From Natronomonas salina (lineage in GTDB: Archaea; Halobacteriota; Halobacteria; Halobacteriales; Haloarculaceae): a stretch of 64,000 bases of DNA. A model generated the notes under the pieces. The model saw only the letters and a program-made list of their open reading frames with translations, searched no databases and was not told the origin of the DNA. Location of the stretch: positions 1 through 64,000 of the forward strand of contig NZ_CP058335.1 in assembly GCF_013391105.1 (NCBI RefSeq), in the 5' to 3' direction. Shown here piece after piece: positions 33,551-41,635 of the stretch; position 1 is the first letter of the stretch; every line of letters begins with the position of its first letter. Position numbers and translations under genes: made by a program.

Positions 33551-33792
33551 TGCCACTGAAGAAGGCCTGGGAACCGCTCGAGCGAGCGACCGTCGGCAAG
33601 GCCCCGGACCGGTACGGTATCTACGAGCTCGGGGACGCCGACGGGACCGTCCTCGCGGTCGAGCACGGCCCGCTCCGGGACAGTCTCAAGGAGGCGCTCG
33701 CCTACGGCGACGGCGAGCGGGTGCGCTGGAAGGCGACGCAGAACCGCGAGCAGGCCGAGCGACTGGTCGAGGAACACAGAGAACGACTGTAG
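33550..33792 (+). CDS. small GIY-YIG-like conserved protein
   Basis: 80 residues from ATG 33550. The beginning (VGKAPDRYGIYELGDADGTVLAVEHGPLRDSLKEAL) has the strand-turn-strand-helix outline of a minimal GIY-YIG module (YGIYEL in place of GIYY), and RWKATQNREQAERLVEEHRERL resembles the following arginine-bearing helix. The catalytic Arg and Glu cannot be assigned, so nuclease activity is not claimed. Its start overlaps the upstream stop, so the two genes are coupled. Confidence 0.75.
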   Translation: MPLKKAWEPLERATVGKAPDRYGIYELGDADGTVLAVEHGPLRDSLKEALAYGDGERVRWKATQNREQAERLVEEHRERL

Positions 33793-33813
33793 CGGCCAGA
33801 AGCGAGGCCGGCC

Positions 33814-34269
33814 TCAGATCTCGACGCCGCTGGGGATGAGGCTCCGGCTGCGGAGGAGCTCCCCCTCGGCGTCGTAGACGAGCAGCGTCGACTTGTCGTA
33901 GGTCGCGAGACGGTCGCCGTCGGCCTCCACGACGATTCGGTAACGGTCCTCGGAGTCGCTCGTGTCTCCGAACTCGCGGGCGGCGTCGATGAACGCGAAG
34001 ACGTCGTCGGCGTCGGCGTTGAGCTCGAAGGCGTACTCGCCGGTGACGCGGTCGGCGATCGCCACCACGCCGGTCGGGTCGTCGTCCTCCAGGGCGTCCT
34101 GGAGCCGGTAGGCGACGTCGATCTCCTCGTCGTCGAGGATCGAGTCGCCCTTGCTGAGCTGGGTCTCCAGCTGGTCGGTGGGCCCCTCGTAGGCGATGGT
34201 GACGACCGGTCGCTCGGCTCCGGCCCCGGCGACACCGTCGACGGTCAGAGTGAAGTAGTCACGCCGCAT
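33814..34269 (-). CDS. conserved haloarchaeal protein (DUF5793-like)
   Basis: 151 residues, acidic, starting MRRDYFTLTVDGVAGAGA. It shows alternating strands and helices (PVVTIAYEGPTDQLETQL, EEIDVAYRLQ, GVVAIADRVTGEYAFELN, YRIVVEADGDRLATYDKS). The pattern matches the Halobacteria-only DUF5793 group as I remember it. No catalytic motif stands out. Convergent with the GIY-YIG-like gene (21 bases) and divergent from the membrane protein gene. Confidence 0.78.
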   Translation of the reverse strand: MRRDYFTLTVDGVAGAGAERPVVTIAYEGPTDQLETQLSKGDSILDDEEIDVAYRLQDALEDDDPTGVVAIADRVTGEYAFELNADADDVFAFIDAAREFGDTSDSEDRYRIVVEADGDRLATYDKSTLLVYDAEGELLRSRSLIPSGVEI

Positions 34270-34378
34270 CCCTTAGTGGAGGGTCGTACGGTATCCGTGG
34301 GCATGAACGTAACGCCCCCGTCAGACGCGGCCGGCTCGTCGGAGCCGTGCCACGACTATCGGCGTGAGCCCGGCGATA

Positions 34379-34387
34379 TCTTTTACC
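34379..34387 (+). promoter_or_regulatory. A/T box of the DUF7549-like membrane protein
   Basis: TCTTTTACC is centred about 28 bases upstream of the ATG at 34411, a leaderless haloarchaeal promoter arrangement. Confidence 0.5.
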
Positions 34388-34410
34388 GCCTGGGGAGTCC
34401 CCGACGCTGT

Positions 34411-34983
34411 ATGTGGGTCCGCTCGGAGTACGCCGGTGAACTCGCGGTGCTGTCCGCGTGGCTGTGTGCGCTGCTGCCCTGGAGCATCTCCTACGGCAGC
34501 GGCCAGGGGATACGCCTGATCCGCGTCCACTTCCTCTACGTCTACTTCCAGTTCGCCCCGGGTTCGGGGCTCTCGAACCTCCTGGACACGACCGTGTTCG
34601 TCCACGAGGCGGCCGGCTTCGCCGACAACACGTCGGTCGTCTTCGGCTACCGGCTCTGGCTGCTCGGCATGGCCATCGTGACGCTGGCGCTCGCACTCAG
34701 CGTCGCCTACTACCGCCTCGACGAGGACCTCGAGGCGCGCTCGCCGATCGACCCGGTGCGGCTGATGGGCGGACTCCTGGTCGCCGCCGCCGCGCCGCTG
34801 GCCGCCGCGACCTACTTCCTGCACGCCGGCCTCGTCGGGTTCACGGTCCCCGTCGGCGTCCTGTTCATGCTCGTCCTCGGCGGGCTGTTGCTCCTCGTCG
34901 AGCGGACCGACGACGTCGCCGACGCGACGGGCGCCGTCCCAGAGGGGCCGAACAGCCCCGTCGAGGACGACGTTAGCGACTGA
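34411..34983 (+). CDS. haloarchaeal integral membrane protein
   Basis: 190 residues with about four TM helices: ELAVLSAWLCALLPWSISYG, the LWLLGMAIVTLALALSVAYY region, MGGLLVAAAAPLAAATYFL and GFTVPVGVLFMLVLGGLLLLV. An acidic tail follows. It starts MWVRSEYAGELAV and resembles a Halobacteria-specific family (DUF7549-like). No function known. Downstream, on the same strand and 68 bases away, is the second pilus ATPase. Confidence 0.75.
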   Translation: MWVRSEYAGELAVLSAWLCALLPWSISYGSGQGIRLIRVHFLYVYFQFAPGSGLSNLLDTTVFVHEAAGFADNTSVVFGYRLWLLGMAIVTLALALSVAYYRLDEDLEARSPIDPVRLMGGLLVAAAAPLAAATYFLHAGLVGFTVPVGVLFMLVLGGLLLLVERTDDVADATGAVPEGPNSPVEDDVSD

Positions 34984-35051
34984 GCCAGCCGCGCTATTTA
35001 TCTGGGAGGGCCGCACACGTAACTGGAAAGTGTTGGGGGAAGGTGTGACAG

Positions 35052-36677
35052 ATGGCGAGTGACCGTCGCGGCGGCACGGTGGACGGCGTCCGCGAACAGC
35101 TCGTCCGCACGATCGAGATGCTCCGCGGCTCCCGGGTCCCCGGGGAGCCGTTCCGCCCCGGCGAGCACGGGCTGGTCGTCGAGGACCGCTCGTTCGACGA
35201 CCGGGAGATCGAACGCTACTGGCTCAACGCCCCCTTCTCGTACGCCGTCGTCACCTACAGCGACGACGACAACAAGCACCTCTACCGGGTCGTCGAGCCC
35301 GAACTGGACCGCTTCGAGTCGGACCTCCTCGAGACGCTGTACGACGACGTCAGGACGCCGCTGCTCTACAAGACCGAGGAGGGGACCCCCGAGGACATGC
35401 TGCGCAGCGAGCTGCGGAGCCGCCTGGAGAAGTACGCCGTCGACGTCGACGTCGCGGGATTCTACCGGCTGTACTACTACCTCTACCGTCGCTTCCAGGG
35501 GTTCGGCCGGCTCGACCCCCTGATGCACGACCCGAACATCGAGGACGTCTCCTGCGACGGCTACGAGATCCCACTGTACGCCTACCACGACGGGTACCAG
35601 GACATCGAGACGAACGTCTCCTTCCACGAGGAGGAGCTGGACAGCTACATCGTCCGGATGGCCCAGCAGGCCGGCCGGCACATCTCCGTTGGGAACCCGG
35701 TCGTCGAGACGACGCTCCAGGACGGCTCGCGGGCCGAACTCGCCCTCGGGGAGGAGGTGACCCCCCGCGGGTCGGCGTTCACCATCCGGAAGTACTCCGA
35801 CGAGCCGCTGACGCCCATCGACCTCCTGGAGTTCGGCACCTACTCGCTCCAACAGATGGCCTACCTCTGGCTGGCCATCGAGCACAACCGCAACATCATC
35901 TTCGCGGGCGGGACGGCCTCGGGGAAGACGACGTCGATGAACGCCATCTCGATGTTTATCCCGCCGCGGTCGAAGCTCATCACCATCGAGGACACCCGCG
36001 AGCTGGCGTTACACCACGACAACTGGCTGTCCTGCGTCACCCGCGAGCGCCTCGACGAGGGGTCGAACGTCACGATGTACGACCTGCTGCGGTCGGCGCT
36101 CCGGCACCGCCCCGAGTACATCCTCGTCGGCGAGGTCCGCGGCGAGGAGGCGATGACGCTGTTCCAGGCGATGAATACCGGCCACACGACGCTGTCGACG
36201 ATGCACGCCGACTCGGTGCAGACCGTCATCAACCGCTTAGAGAACGAGCCCATCAACGTCCCGCGGCCGATGGTCCAGTCGCTGGACGTCCTCTGCGTGC
36301 AGACGCTGGCGCGGTTCGGCGGCGAGCGGGTCCGGCGGGCCGACGCCATCGCCGAGATCGAGGGCATCGACCAGCGGACCGGCGAACTCGACTACACCTC
36401 CGCCTACAGGTGGGACTCCGGCGCCGACACGTTCAGCGAGGGGAACAAGAAGCTCCTCGAGGAGATCCGCGAGGAGCGCGGCTGGTCGCAGTCGACGCTG
36501 CTGCAGGAGCTCCGGCACCGCCAGCGGTTCCTCAAGTACCTCTGGGACCGGGACATCACCCAGTACCAGCAGTTCACCGCGATGGTGAACCGCTACTACG
36601 CCGTCCCCGACCAGGTGATCGCACAGATCGAGGACGTCGACCTCGACGCCGACGGCCGCGAGGCGCCGAGCCCGTAG
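35052..36677 (+). CDS. second type II/IV secretion (pilus) motor ATPase
   Basis: 541 residues. It resembles the ATPase at 22556 through the N domain (LNAPFSYAVVTY, YYLYRRFQGFGRLDPLMHDPNIEDVSCDG) and the core: Walker A GGTASGKTT at about 286-294, ITIEDTRELALHH, ALRHRPEYILVGEVRG and GHTTLSTMHADSV. The N-terminal leader is shorter. It powers a type IV pilus-like machine or a related secretion system. GCTATTTATC at 34993-35002 would allow a leader of some 30 bases. It abuts its membrane partner with no gap. Confidence 0.93.
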   Translation: MASDRRGGTVDGVREQLVRTIEMLRGSRVPGEPFRPGEHGLVVEDRSFDDREIERYWLNAPFSYAVVTYSDDDNKHLYRVVEPELDRFESDLLETLYDDVRTPLLYKTEEGTPEDMLRSELRSRLEKYAVDVDVAGFYRLYYYLYRRFQGFGRLDPLMHDPNIEDVSCDGYEIPLYAYHDGYQDIETNVSFHEEELDSYIVRMAQQAGRHISVGNPVVETTLQDGSRAELALGEEVTPRGSAFTIRKYSDEPLTPIDLLEFGTYSLQQMAYLWLAIEHNRNIIFAGGTASGKTTSMNAISMFIPPRSKLITIEDTRELALHHDNWLSCVTRERLDEGSNVTMYDLLRSALRHRPEYILVGEVRGEEAMTLFQAMNTGHTTLSTMHADSVQTVINRLENEPINVPRPMVQSLDVLCVQTLARFGGERVRRADAIAEIEGIDQRTGELDYTSAYRWDSGADTFSEGNKKLLEEIREERGWSQSTLLQELRHRQRFLKYLWDRDITQYQQFTAMVNRYYAVPDQVIAQIEDVDLDADGREAPSP

Positions 36678-38756
36678 ATGTGGCGCTACGTCCCGCTGCT
36701 GGCGGTCCTGCTCGTCGGCTGGACGTTCCTCCTGGCGGCCTACAGCGACTGGATCGACGCGATGCTGTCGCGGCTGGCCTTCTGGCTGTTCCGCGGCGAA
36801 CGCGTCCAGCCGGCACCGAAACGCGAACGGCTCCTCCGGACGGCCGCCATCGGAACGCCCTACCGCGAGTACGTCACGAAGACCTACCTCTACGTCCTCG
36901 GGCTGGGGACCGCCGGCGCGATTCTCGGCGTCTACGTCGGGATCGGACTCCTCGTCCTCGGACGGTCGCTCGGCATCGAATCGCGACCCTCGCTCCCCTC
37001 TCCCGGCATCTTCACCAACGCGCCGGACGTCTCGTGGCTCGGGCCGCTCCTCGCGCGCGTCGCCGACTTCGACGGCATCGTCTTCCTGTGGTTGCTCGCC
37101 GCCAGCGCGACCGCGGCCGTCTTCGGCGCCGTCGGCACGTACCTCGTCCGCTGGAAGGTCCCGTCGCTGCGGGCCGACACCCGACGGCGCCAGATCGACG
37201 CCGGCATGCCCCAGATGGTGGCGTTCGTCTACGCGCTCACCCGCGGCGGGATGGCGTTCCCGGACGTGCTGCGGGCGCTCTCCCGGAACCAGGGGATCTT
37301 CGGCGAGGGGGCCACCGAGTTCGGCGTCGCGGTGCGCAACATCGACCTCTTCGGCGTCGACCTCGTGACGGCGGTCCAGGACCTCTCGAAGCGGACACCC
37401 TCCGAGCAGTTCGAGAAGTTTACCGAGAACCTCGCGAGCGTCCTCCAGAGCGGACGGAACCTCTCGGCGTTCCTCCACGAGCAGTACGAGCGCTACCGCG
37501 AGGAGGCCGAGGAGCAGCAGGAGGAGATCCTCGAACTGCTGGCGACCACCGCCGAGGTGTACGTCACCGTCGTCGTCGCCGGGATACTCTTCCTCGTCAC
37601 CATCCTGCTCATCATCGGGCTGACCGCCGGCGACACGCTGTTGCTCATCCAGCTCATCGCCTACGTCGTCCTGCCGCTGGCGAACCTGCTGTTCCTCGCG
37701 TACCTCGCGGAGGTTACCGGACCGCTTCGTGCGACCCGCGACGACGACCGCACCGTCCTCGAGGACTCGACCGTCAGAGGCACCCGCGGACCGTCCCGGA
37801 CCGACGGCGGCTACACCCGCCAGGGATCGCGGGCCAACCACGACCGGCTCCGCGCCTACGAGCGTGTCCGGTCGCTCGCAGGGACGGTCGCCTCCCCGGT
37901 CAAATCGGCCATCGATCGGCCGATGCTCGTCCTCTACGTGACGGTCCCGATCGCCGTGGCCGTCACCGCCTACCGACTCCCGGCGGCGTTCGTCGCCGGG
38001 AGCCTCGCCGTCGAGGTCCTCGACGATATCGTCGTCCAGGCAGTCCTCTTCGTGATGGGCACCTTCGCGGCGTTCTACGAGGTGAACAAGCGGCGCTCGC
38101 GGCGCCTCGAGGAGTCCATCCCGGACCTCCTCGAGCGGCTGGCCAGCCTCAACGAGGCCGGCATCGCCGTGGTCTCGTCGTTCGAACGGGTCCGCGGCAG
38201 CGACATCGGCGCCCTCGACCAGGAGGTCGAGCGCATCTGGCGGGACGTCCAGTGGGGCGCGACCGTCGCGCAGGCGCTGGACCGCTTCGAACGCCGCGTC
38301 CGGACGCCGTCGATCACCCGCGTCGTGACGCTGATCACGAACGCGATGCGGGCGTCCAACGAGATCGGCCCGGTGCTCCGCATCGCCGCCGAGCAGGCCC
38401 GCGCCGACCGCCGGCTCCGCCGGCAGCGCCGCCAGGAGATGCTCACCTACCTGGTCGTCATCTACGTCTCCTTCGTCGTCTTCCTCATCGTCATCGCGGC
38501 GCTGGACTACGTGCTCATCCCGAACCTGCCCGACACCAGCGGCATCAGCGTCCAGAACGGGCCGAGCATCCTCGGGAGCTTCTCCGGCGGCGACGAGGAC
38601 GCCTACCGGCGGGCGTTCTTCCACACCGCCCTCATCCAGTCGACGCTCTCCGGGCTCGTCGGTGGCATGATGGGCGGCGGCTCCATCAAGGACGGCGTCA
38701 AGCACGCCACGGTCATGCTGGCGATCACCTACGCCGTCCTGACGCTGCTTGGGTGA
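36678..38756 (+). CDS. second TadC/GspF-like pilus assembly membrane protein
   Basis: 692 residues. Two F domains are marked by YALTRGGMAFPDVLRALSRNQGIFGEGATEFG and by VEVLDDIVVQAVLFVMGTFAAFYEVNK, with ETRVVTLITNAMRASN-like helices in the second; TM helices are near the N terminus (PLLAVLLVGWTFLLAAYSDW), at about 300-345 and near the C terminus. It starts directly after the ATPase stop. No pilin-like gene follows; the next genes are a Trm9-like methyltransferase and an iron-transport unit. Its pilin substrates must be elsewhere or shared with the first system. Confidence 0.92.
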   Translation: MWRYVPLLAVLLVGWTFLLAAYSDWIDAMLSRLAFWLFRGERVQPAPKRERLLRTAAIGTPYREYVTKTYLYVLGLGTAGAILGVYVGIGLLVLGRSLGIESRPSLPSPGIFTNAPDVSWLGPLLARVADFDGIVFLWLLAASATAAVFGAVGTYLVRWKVPSLRADTRRRQIDAGMPQMVAFVYALTRGGMAFPDVLRALSRNQGIFGEGATEFGVAVRNIDLFGVDLVTAVQDLSKRTPSEQFEKFTENLASVLQSGRNLSAFLHEQYERYREEAEEQQEEILELLATTAEVYVTVVVAGILFLVTILLIIGLTAGDTLLLIQLIAYVVLPLANLLFLAYLAEVTGPLRATRDDDRTVLEDSTVRGTRGPSRTDGGYTRQGSRANHDRLRAYERVRSLAGTVASPVKSAIDRPMLVLYVTVPIAVAVTAYRLPAAFVAGSLAVEVLDDIVVQAVLFVMGTFAAFYEVNKRRSRRLEESIPDLLERLASLNEAGIAVVSSFERVRGSDIGALDQEVERIWRDVQWGATVAQALDRFERRVRTPSITRVVTLITNAMRASNEIGPVLRIAAEQARADRRLRRQRRQEMLTYLVVIYVSFVVFLIVIAALDYVLIPNLPDTSGISVQNGPSILGSFSGGDEDAYRRAFFHTALIQSTLSGLVGGMMGGGSIKDGVKHATVMLAITYAVLTLLG

Positions 38757-38838
38757 GACGGCTGTCCGGGCGGTGGAAGCCGCCGAGATTCCTGGACCGT
38801 ACCGCCGCGTTCATGGTCACACCGCCTGCAGAACCCGC

Positions 38839-39477
38839 ATGGCCGACCCGGACCGGCGGGACGTGCGCGCGACGTACGAGCGCATCGCCGAGCACTTCGC
38901 GACGACGCGGGAGTACGCCTGGCCGGAGGTCGTCGAGTTCTGCGAGGGTCGACGGGCGAGGACGGCCCTCGACGTCGGCTGCGGGAACGGGCGGCACGCC
39001 GAACTGCTTACCGAACACGCCGACAGGGTCGTCGGCGTCGACGCGAGTCGAGGGCTACTGTCGGTCGCCAGGGAGCGGGTTCCCGACGCCCATCTCCTGC
39101 AGGGCGACGCCGCCGAGTTGCCGCTGACCGACGGTTCCGTCGACCTGGCGGTGTACGTCGCGACGCTCCACCACCTGCCCACCCGCGGACTCCGTCGGCA
39201 GAGTCTGGACGAACTGGCGCGAGTCCTCGCTCCCGGCGGGACGGCGCTGGTCAGCGCCTGGAGTACGGCGCACGACCGTTTCGACGCCTCGGCGGACGAC
39301 TCGGAGGGGTTCGACGCCGACGTCGACTGGACGCTCCCCGGCGGCGAGACGGTCCCCCGATTCTACCACGTCTACGCGCCCGCGGAGTTCGACGCGGACC
39401 TCGCCGCGAGCGCGCTCACGGTCGTCGACAAGCGGGTCTCAAGCGGGAACTGCTACGCCGTCGTGGAACCGGTCTGA
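38839..39477 (+). CDS. Trm9/ABH8-like tRNA methyltransferase family protein
   Basis: 212 residues from ATG 38839 (MADPDRRDVRATYERIAEHF). Class I SAM fold: motif I ALDVGCGNGRHAELL, VVGVDASRGLLSVA, AVYVATLHHLPT and LAPGGTALVSAWS. The N-terminal YERIAEHFATTREYAWPEVVEF and the late DVDWTLPGG...PRFYHVYAP are the signatures of eukaryotic Trm9 and ALKBH8, which finish 5-carboxymethyl modifications on wobble uridines. No AlkB or Trm112 partner is in the window. The longer in-frame upstream extension overlaps the TadC gene and is dismissed. Confidence 0.85.
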   Translation: MADPDRRDVRATYERIAEHFATTREYAWPEVVEFCEGRRARTALDVGCGNGRHAELLTEHADRVVGVDASRGLLSVARERVPDAHLLQGDAAELPLTDGSVDLAVYVATLHHLPTRGLRRQSLDELARVLAPGGTALVSAWSTAHDRFDASADDSEGFDADVDWTLPGGETVPRFYHVYAPAEFDADLAASALTVVDKRVSSGNCYAVVEPV

Positions 39478-39490
39478 CGAGGGTCTCGAG

Positions 39491-40435
39491 TCAGTCCTGC
39501 TCTCGATCCATCGACTGGTCCGAGTCCGCGTCCCCGGACTGCAGGTACGCTCGCATCCTGTCGTCGTCGAGGTGTTCGAGGAGGCGCTCGTCGTCGAGAT
39601 GCTCGAGGAGTCTGTCGTGGGCTCGGTCGCGGCGGAGCTCGATCTCCGCGTCGCTGAGGTAGACGTCGGCGCGGCGTTCGACGTCGGCCTCCCGGAGCGC
39701 TTCGAGGTGCCCGGCGTCGCCGTCGTAGTCGTCGGGGACGCGGTCGTCGAACCACTCGCGCCAGCGATCGCGCCACTCCGGGTCGCGTTCGGCGTCCCGG
39801 CGGAGCCAGTCCCAGTGGTCGGCGAGGGTATCCGGGTACCCCTGCTCGCGCCGCCGGTCGGCGATGAGCGCGCGGGCTACCCGTGCGCCGCGGGCGGCGG
39901 AGAGTATGGCCTGCGCGTTCTGCTCGCCGGCCGGCGCCGCGACGTAGAGGCCGTCCACGGGCGTCCGACCCTCGGCGTCGGCATAGTCGAGGTCGAAGCG
40001 CTCGTCGACCGCACCGTCCTCGCCCTCGACGGTCCGGAACATCGCGTCGCCGTCGAGCGGCCGGAGGTAGTCGCCGCCGTAGCGCGTGGCGGCGACGACG
40101 CGGTTGGCCGTGACTCGGCGGCCGGACTGGGTCTCCAGTTCGAACGCCGAACCGTCCGGCCGCTCGACCCGTTGGACCAGCTCCCGGACGACGTCGCAGC
40201 CGGCTTCCGTCGCGTGGTCGTACATCAGGTCGTAGAACGTCTCCACGTCGATACCGGCGGGGAAGCCGAGGAAGTTCTCCAGGTGGGCACACTGGCGGAG
40301 CGAGGCGTTCCCGCGGTCGAAGACGACGGTGTCGAGGCCGTATCGGGCGGCGAAGACGCCCGCGGAACACCCCGCCGGCCCGCCGCCGACGATCGCGACG
40401 TCGCGGTCGACGGGGTCGCTCCGGCCGCCGGCCAT
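39491..40435 (-). CDS. short FAD-dependent oxidoreductase (thioredoxin-reductase-like) in iron unit
   Basis: 314 residues from ATG 40435. The N terminus has the FAD motif VAIVGGGPAGCSAGVFAARYG; residues 45-60 (LRQCAHLENFLGFPAGIDV) match the flavoprotein fold of the thioredoxin-reductase group, and a late FAD segment (GLYVAAPAG...AILSAARGARVARAL) closes it. The redox CxxC pair and the separate NADPH domain are absent. Residues 210-314 form a novel Asp/Arg-rich helical tail. Its ATG overlaps the stop of the siderophore-binding lipoprotein gene (TGATG), so it is iron-coregulated and may reduce ferric siderophore or act on the ligand; this is inference. Confidence 0.82.
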   Translation of the reverse strand: MAGGRSDPVDRDVAIVGGGPAGCSAGVFAARYGLDTVVFDRGNASLRQCAHLENFLGFPAGIDVETFYDLMYDHATEAGCDVVRELVQRVERPDGSAFELETQSGRRVTANRVVAATRYGGDYLRPLDGDAMFRTVEGEDGAVDERFDLDYADAEGRTPVDGLYVAAPAGEQNAQAILSAARGARVARALIADRRREQGYPDTLADHWDWLRRDAERDPEWRDRWREWFDDRVPDDYDGDAGHLEALREADVERRADVYLSDAEIELRRDRAHDRLLEHLDDERLLEHLDDDRMRAYLQSGDADSDQSMDREQD

Positions 40436-41571
40436 CAGAAGTCGCCGTTGACGATGTCTGCGACCTGCTGGCGGTCGAACAGCTCCTCGTCGACACCGTA
40501 GACCTGGCCGGCGGCGCGCTCGGTCAGCACGAGGTTCGTGATGGGGCCCTGGTAGAGCGGGCCGCCGCGGTAGACGTCGCCGCTCTGGACGGCCGCCAGG
40601 TCGCTGGCGACGTCGTGGTCCTCCATGAACGCGACGACGGTGTCCTGGAACTCCTCGCGGGTCTTGGCCTCGTGGCCTCGGAACAGGAGGACGTCCGGAT
40701 CGATCTCCAGGAGGGTCTCGTAGTCGACGCTCCCCCGAGAGCTGTGGAAGTCCCGGACGTCGGTCTCGGCGAAGGCGTCGCGGACGCCGAGGTCGCGCCA
40801 CTGCTTGAAGCTGGTCCCCTCGCCGATCAGGTACGGGGAGAACTCCTCGGGTTCGTCGCTGCCGGCCCACATGATCGCGACCGTGGGACGCTCGGACTCG
40901 TCCTCGGGGACGATCTCGTCGAGCGACGCCTGGAACTCGTCGTGGAGGTCGACGAAGGCGTCGTAGCGGTCCGTCGCCTGGAAGACCTCGGCCAGCTTGC
41001 CGAAGGCCTCGTACAGCGAGAGGTACGGGTAGTCCTGGTGCCACTCGTAGCCCGTCGAGAAGATGCTGTTGCCGAAGAAGGGAGCGATGCGGTCGCCGAC
41101 CTCCTCGATGTCGCTTTCGTCCCACCCCTTGAAGCGGTTCATCAGGAAGTTCGGATCGATAACGTGGACGTCGGCGTTCAGCTCGTAGAACCGCTCCTTG
41201 TCGACGCCGTCCTGGTAGAGGGCGACCACGTCCTCGGTGTCGACCTCGACGTCGGGGATCTCGTCGTAGTACCGGGTGTGGTAGCGGGAGGTCATCCAGA
41301 CGGCTGCCGGCGGCTCCCGGCCGAGCGCGGTCCCCATGTCCGCCCAGCTGGCGTTGTTCGCGACCCAGGTCTCGGGGACGCCGTCGAACTCGACGGTTCC
41401 GACCGGCTCCATCGTCACGGAGTAACTGTCGCCGCCCGAATCGCCCCCGGCCTCGTTCGACCCGTCGTCGGAGCCCGGAATCGACGTACAGCCGGCGAGA
41501 GCGCCTCCGCCCGCCACGGCCGCGCTCACTCGCAGTACGCTCCGCCTCGTCGGTCGCGTCTGATCGGTCAT
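40435..41571 (-). CDS. iron-siderophore ABC transporter, substrate-binding Tat lipoprotein
   Basis: 378 residues. The Tat lipoprotein signal (RRSVLRVSAAVAGGGALAGC) is followed by a linker rich in Gly, Asp and Ser and then the two-lobed BtuF/FepB type domain (VEFDGVPETWVANNASWADMG, FYELNADVHVIDPNFL, SERPTVAIMWAGSDEPEEF). It presents ferric siderophore to the FecCD-type permease at 42508. It lies downstream of the A/T box and palindrome at 41576-41593, so expression probably follows iron. Translationally coupled to the flavoprotein gene. Confidence 0.92.
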   Translation of the reverse strand: MTDQTRPTRRSVLRVSAAVAGGGALAGCTSIPGSDDGSNEAGGDSGGDSYSVTMEPVGTVEFDGVPETWVANNASWADMGTALGREPPAAVWMTSRYHTRYYDEIPDVEVDTEDVVALYQDGVDKERFYELNADVHVIDPNFLMNRFKGWDESDIEEVGDRIAPFFGNSIFSTGYEWHQDYPYLSLYEAFGKLAEVFQATDRYDAFVDLHDEFQASLDEIVPEDESERPTVAIMWAGSDEPEEFSPYLIGEGTSFKQWRDLGVRDAFAETDVRDFHSSRGSVDYETLLEIDPDVLLFRGHEAKTREEFQDTVVAFMEDHDVASDLAAVQSGDVYRGGPLYQGPITNLVLTERAAGQVYGVDEELFDRQQVADIVNGDF

Positions 41572-41575
41572 CGTG

Positions 41576-41593
41576 TTTTAGGCTCGCCTAAAA
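41576..41593. promoter_or_regulatory. DtxR/IdeR-type iron box at the siderophore-binding protein promoter
   Basis: The perfect palindrome TTTTAGGCTCGCCTAAAA sits between CTTATACAC (an A/T box on the minus strand, at about 41594-41602) and the ATG at 41571, so a bound repressor would block the start site of a leaderless transcript. The half-site TTAGG matches consensus for iron regulators of the DtxR/IdeR/SirR family, which haloarchaea possess. Confidence 0.8.
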
Positions 41594-41635
41594 GTGTATA
41601 AGCGTTCTGGAACTCGGCGAGGCGGGGCGGAACGG

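Noticed and set aside
36237-38705. 822-residue antisense frame over the second TadC-like gene
   Set aside because: Product of GC-rich codon bias; it has no domain features and the sense strand encodes a clear TadC protein.
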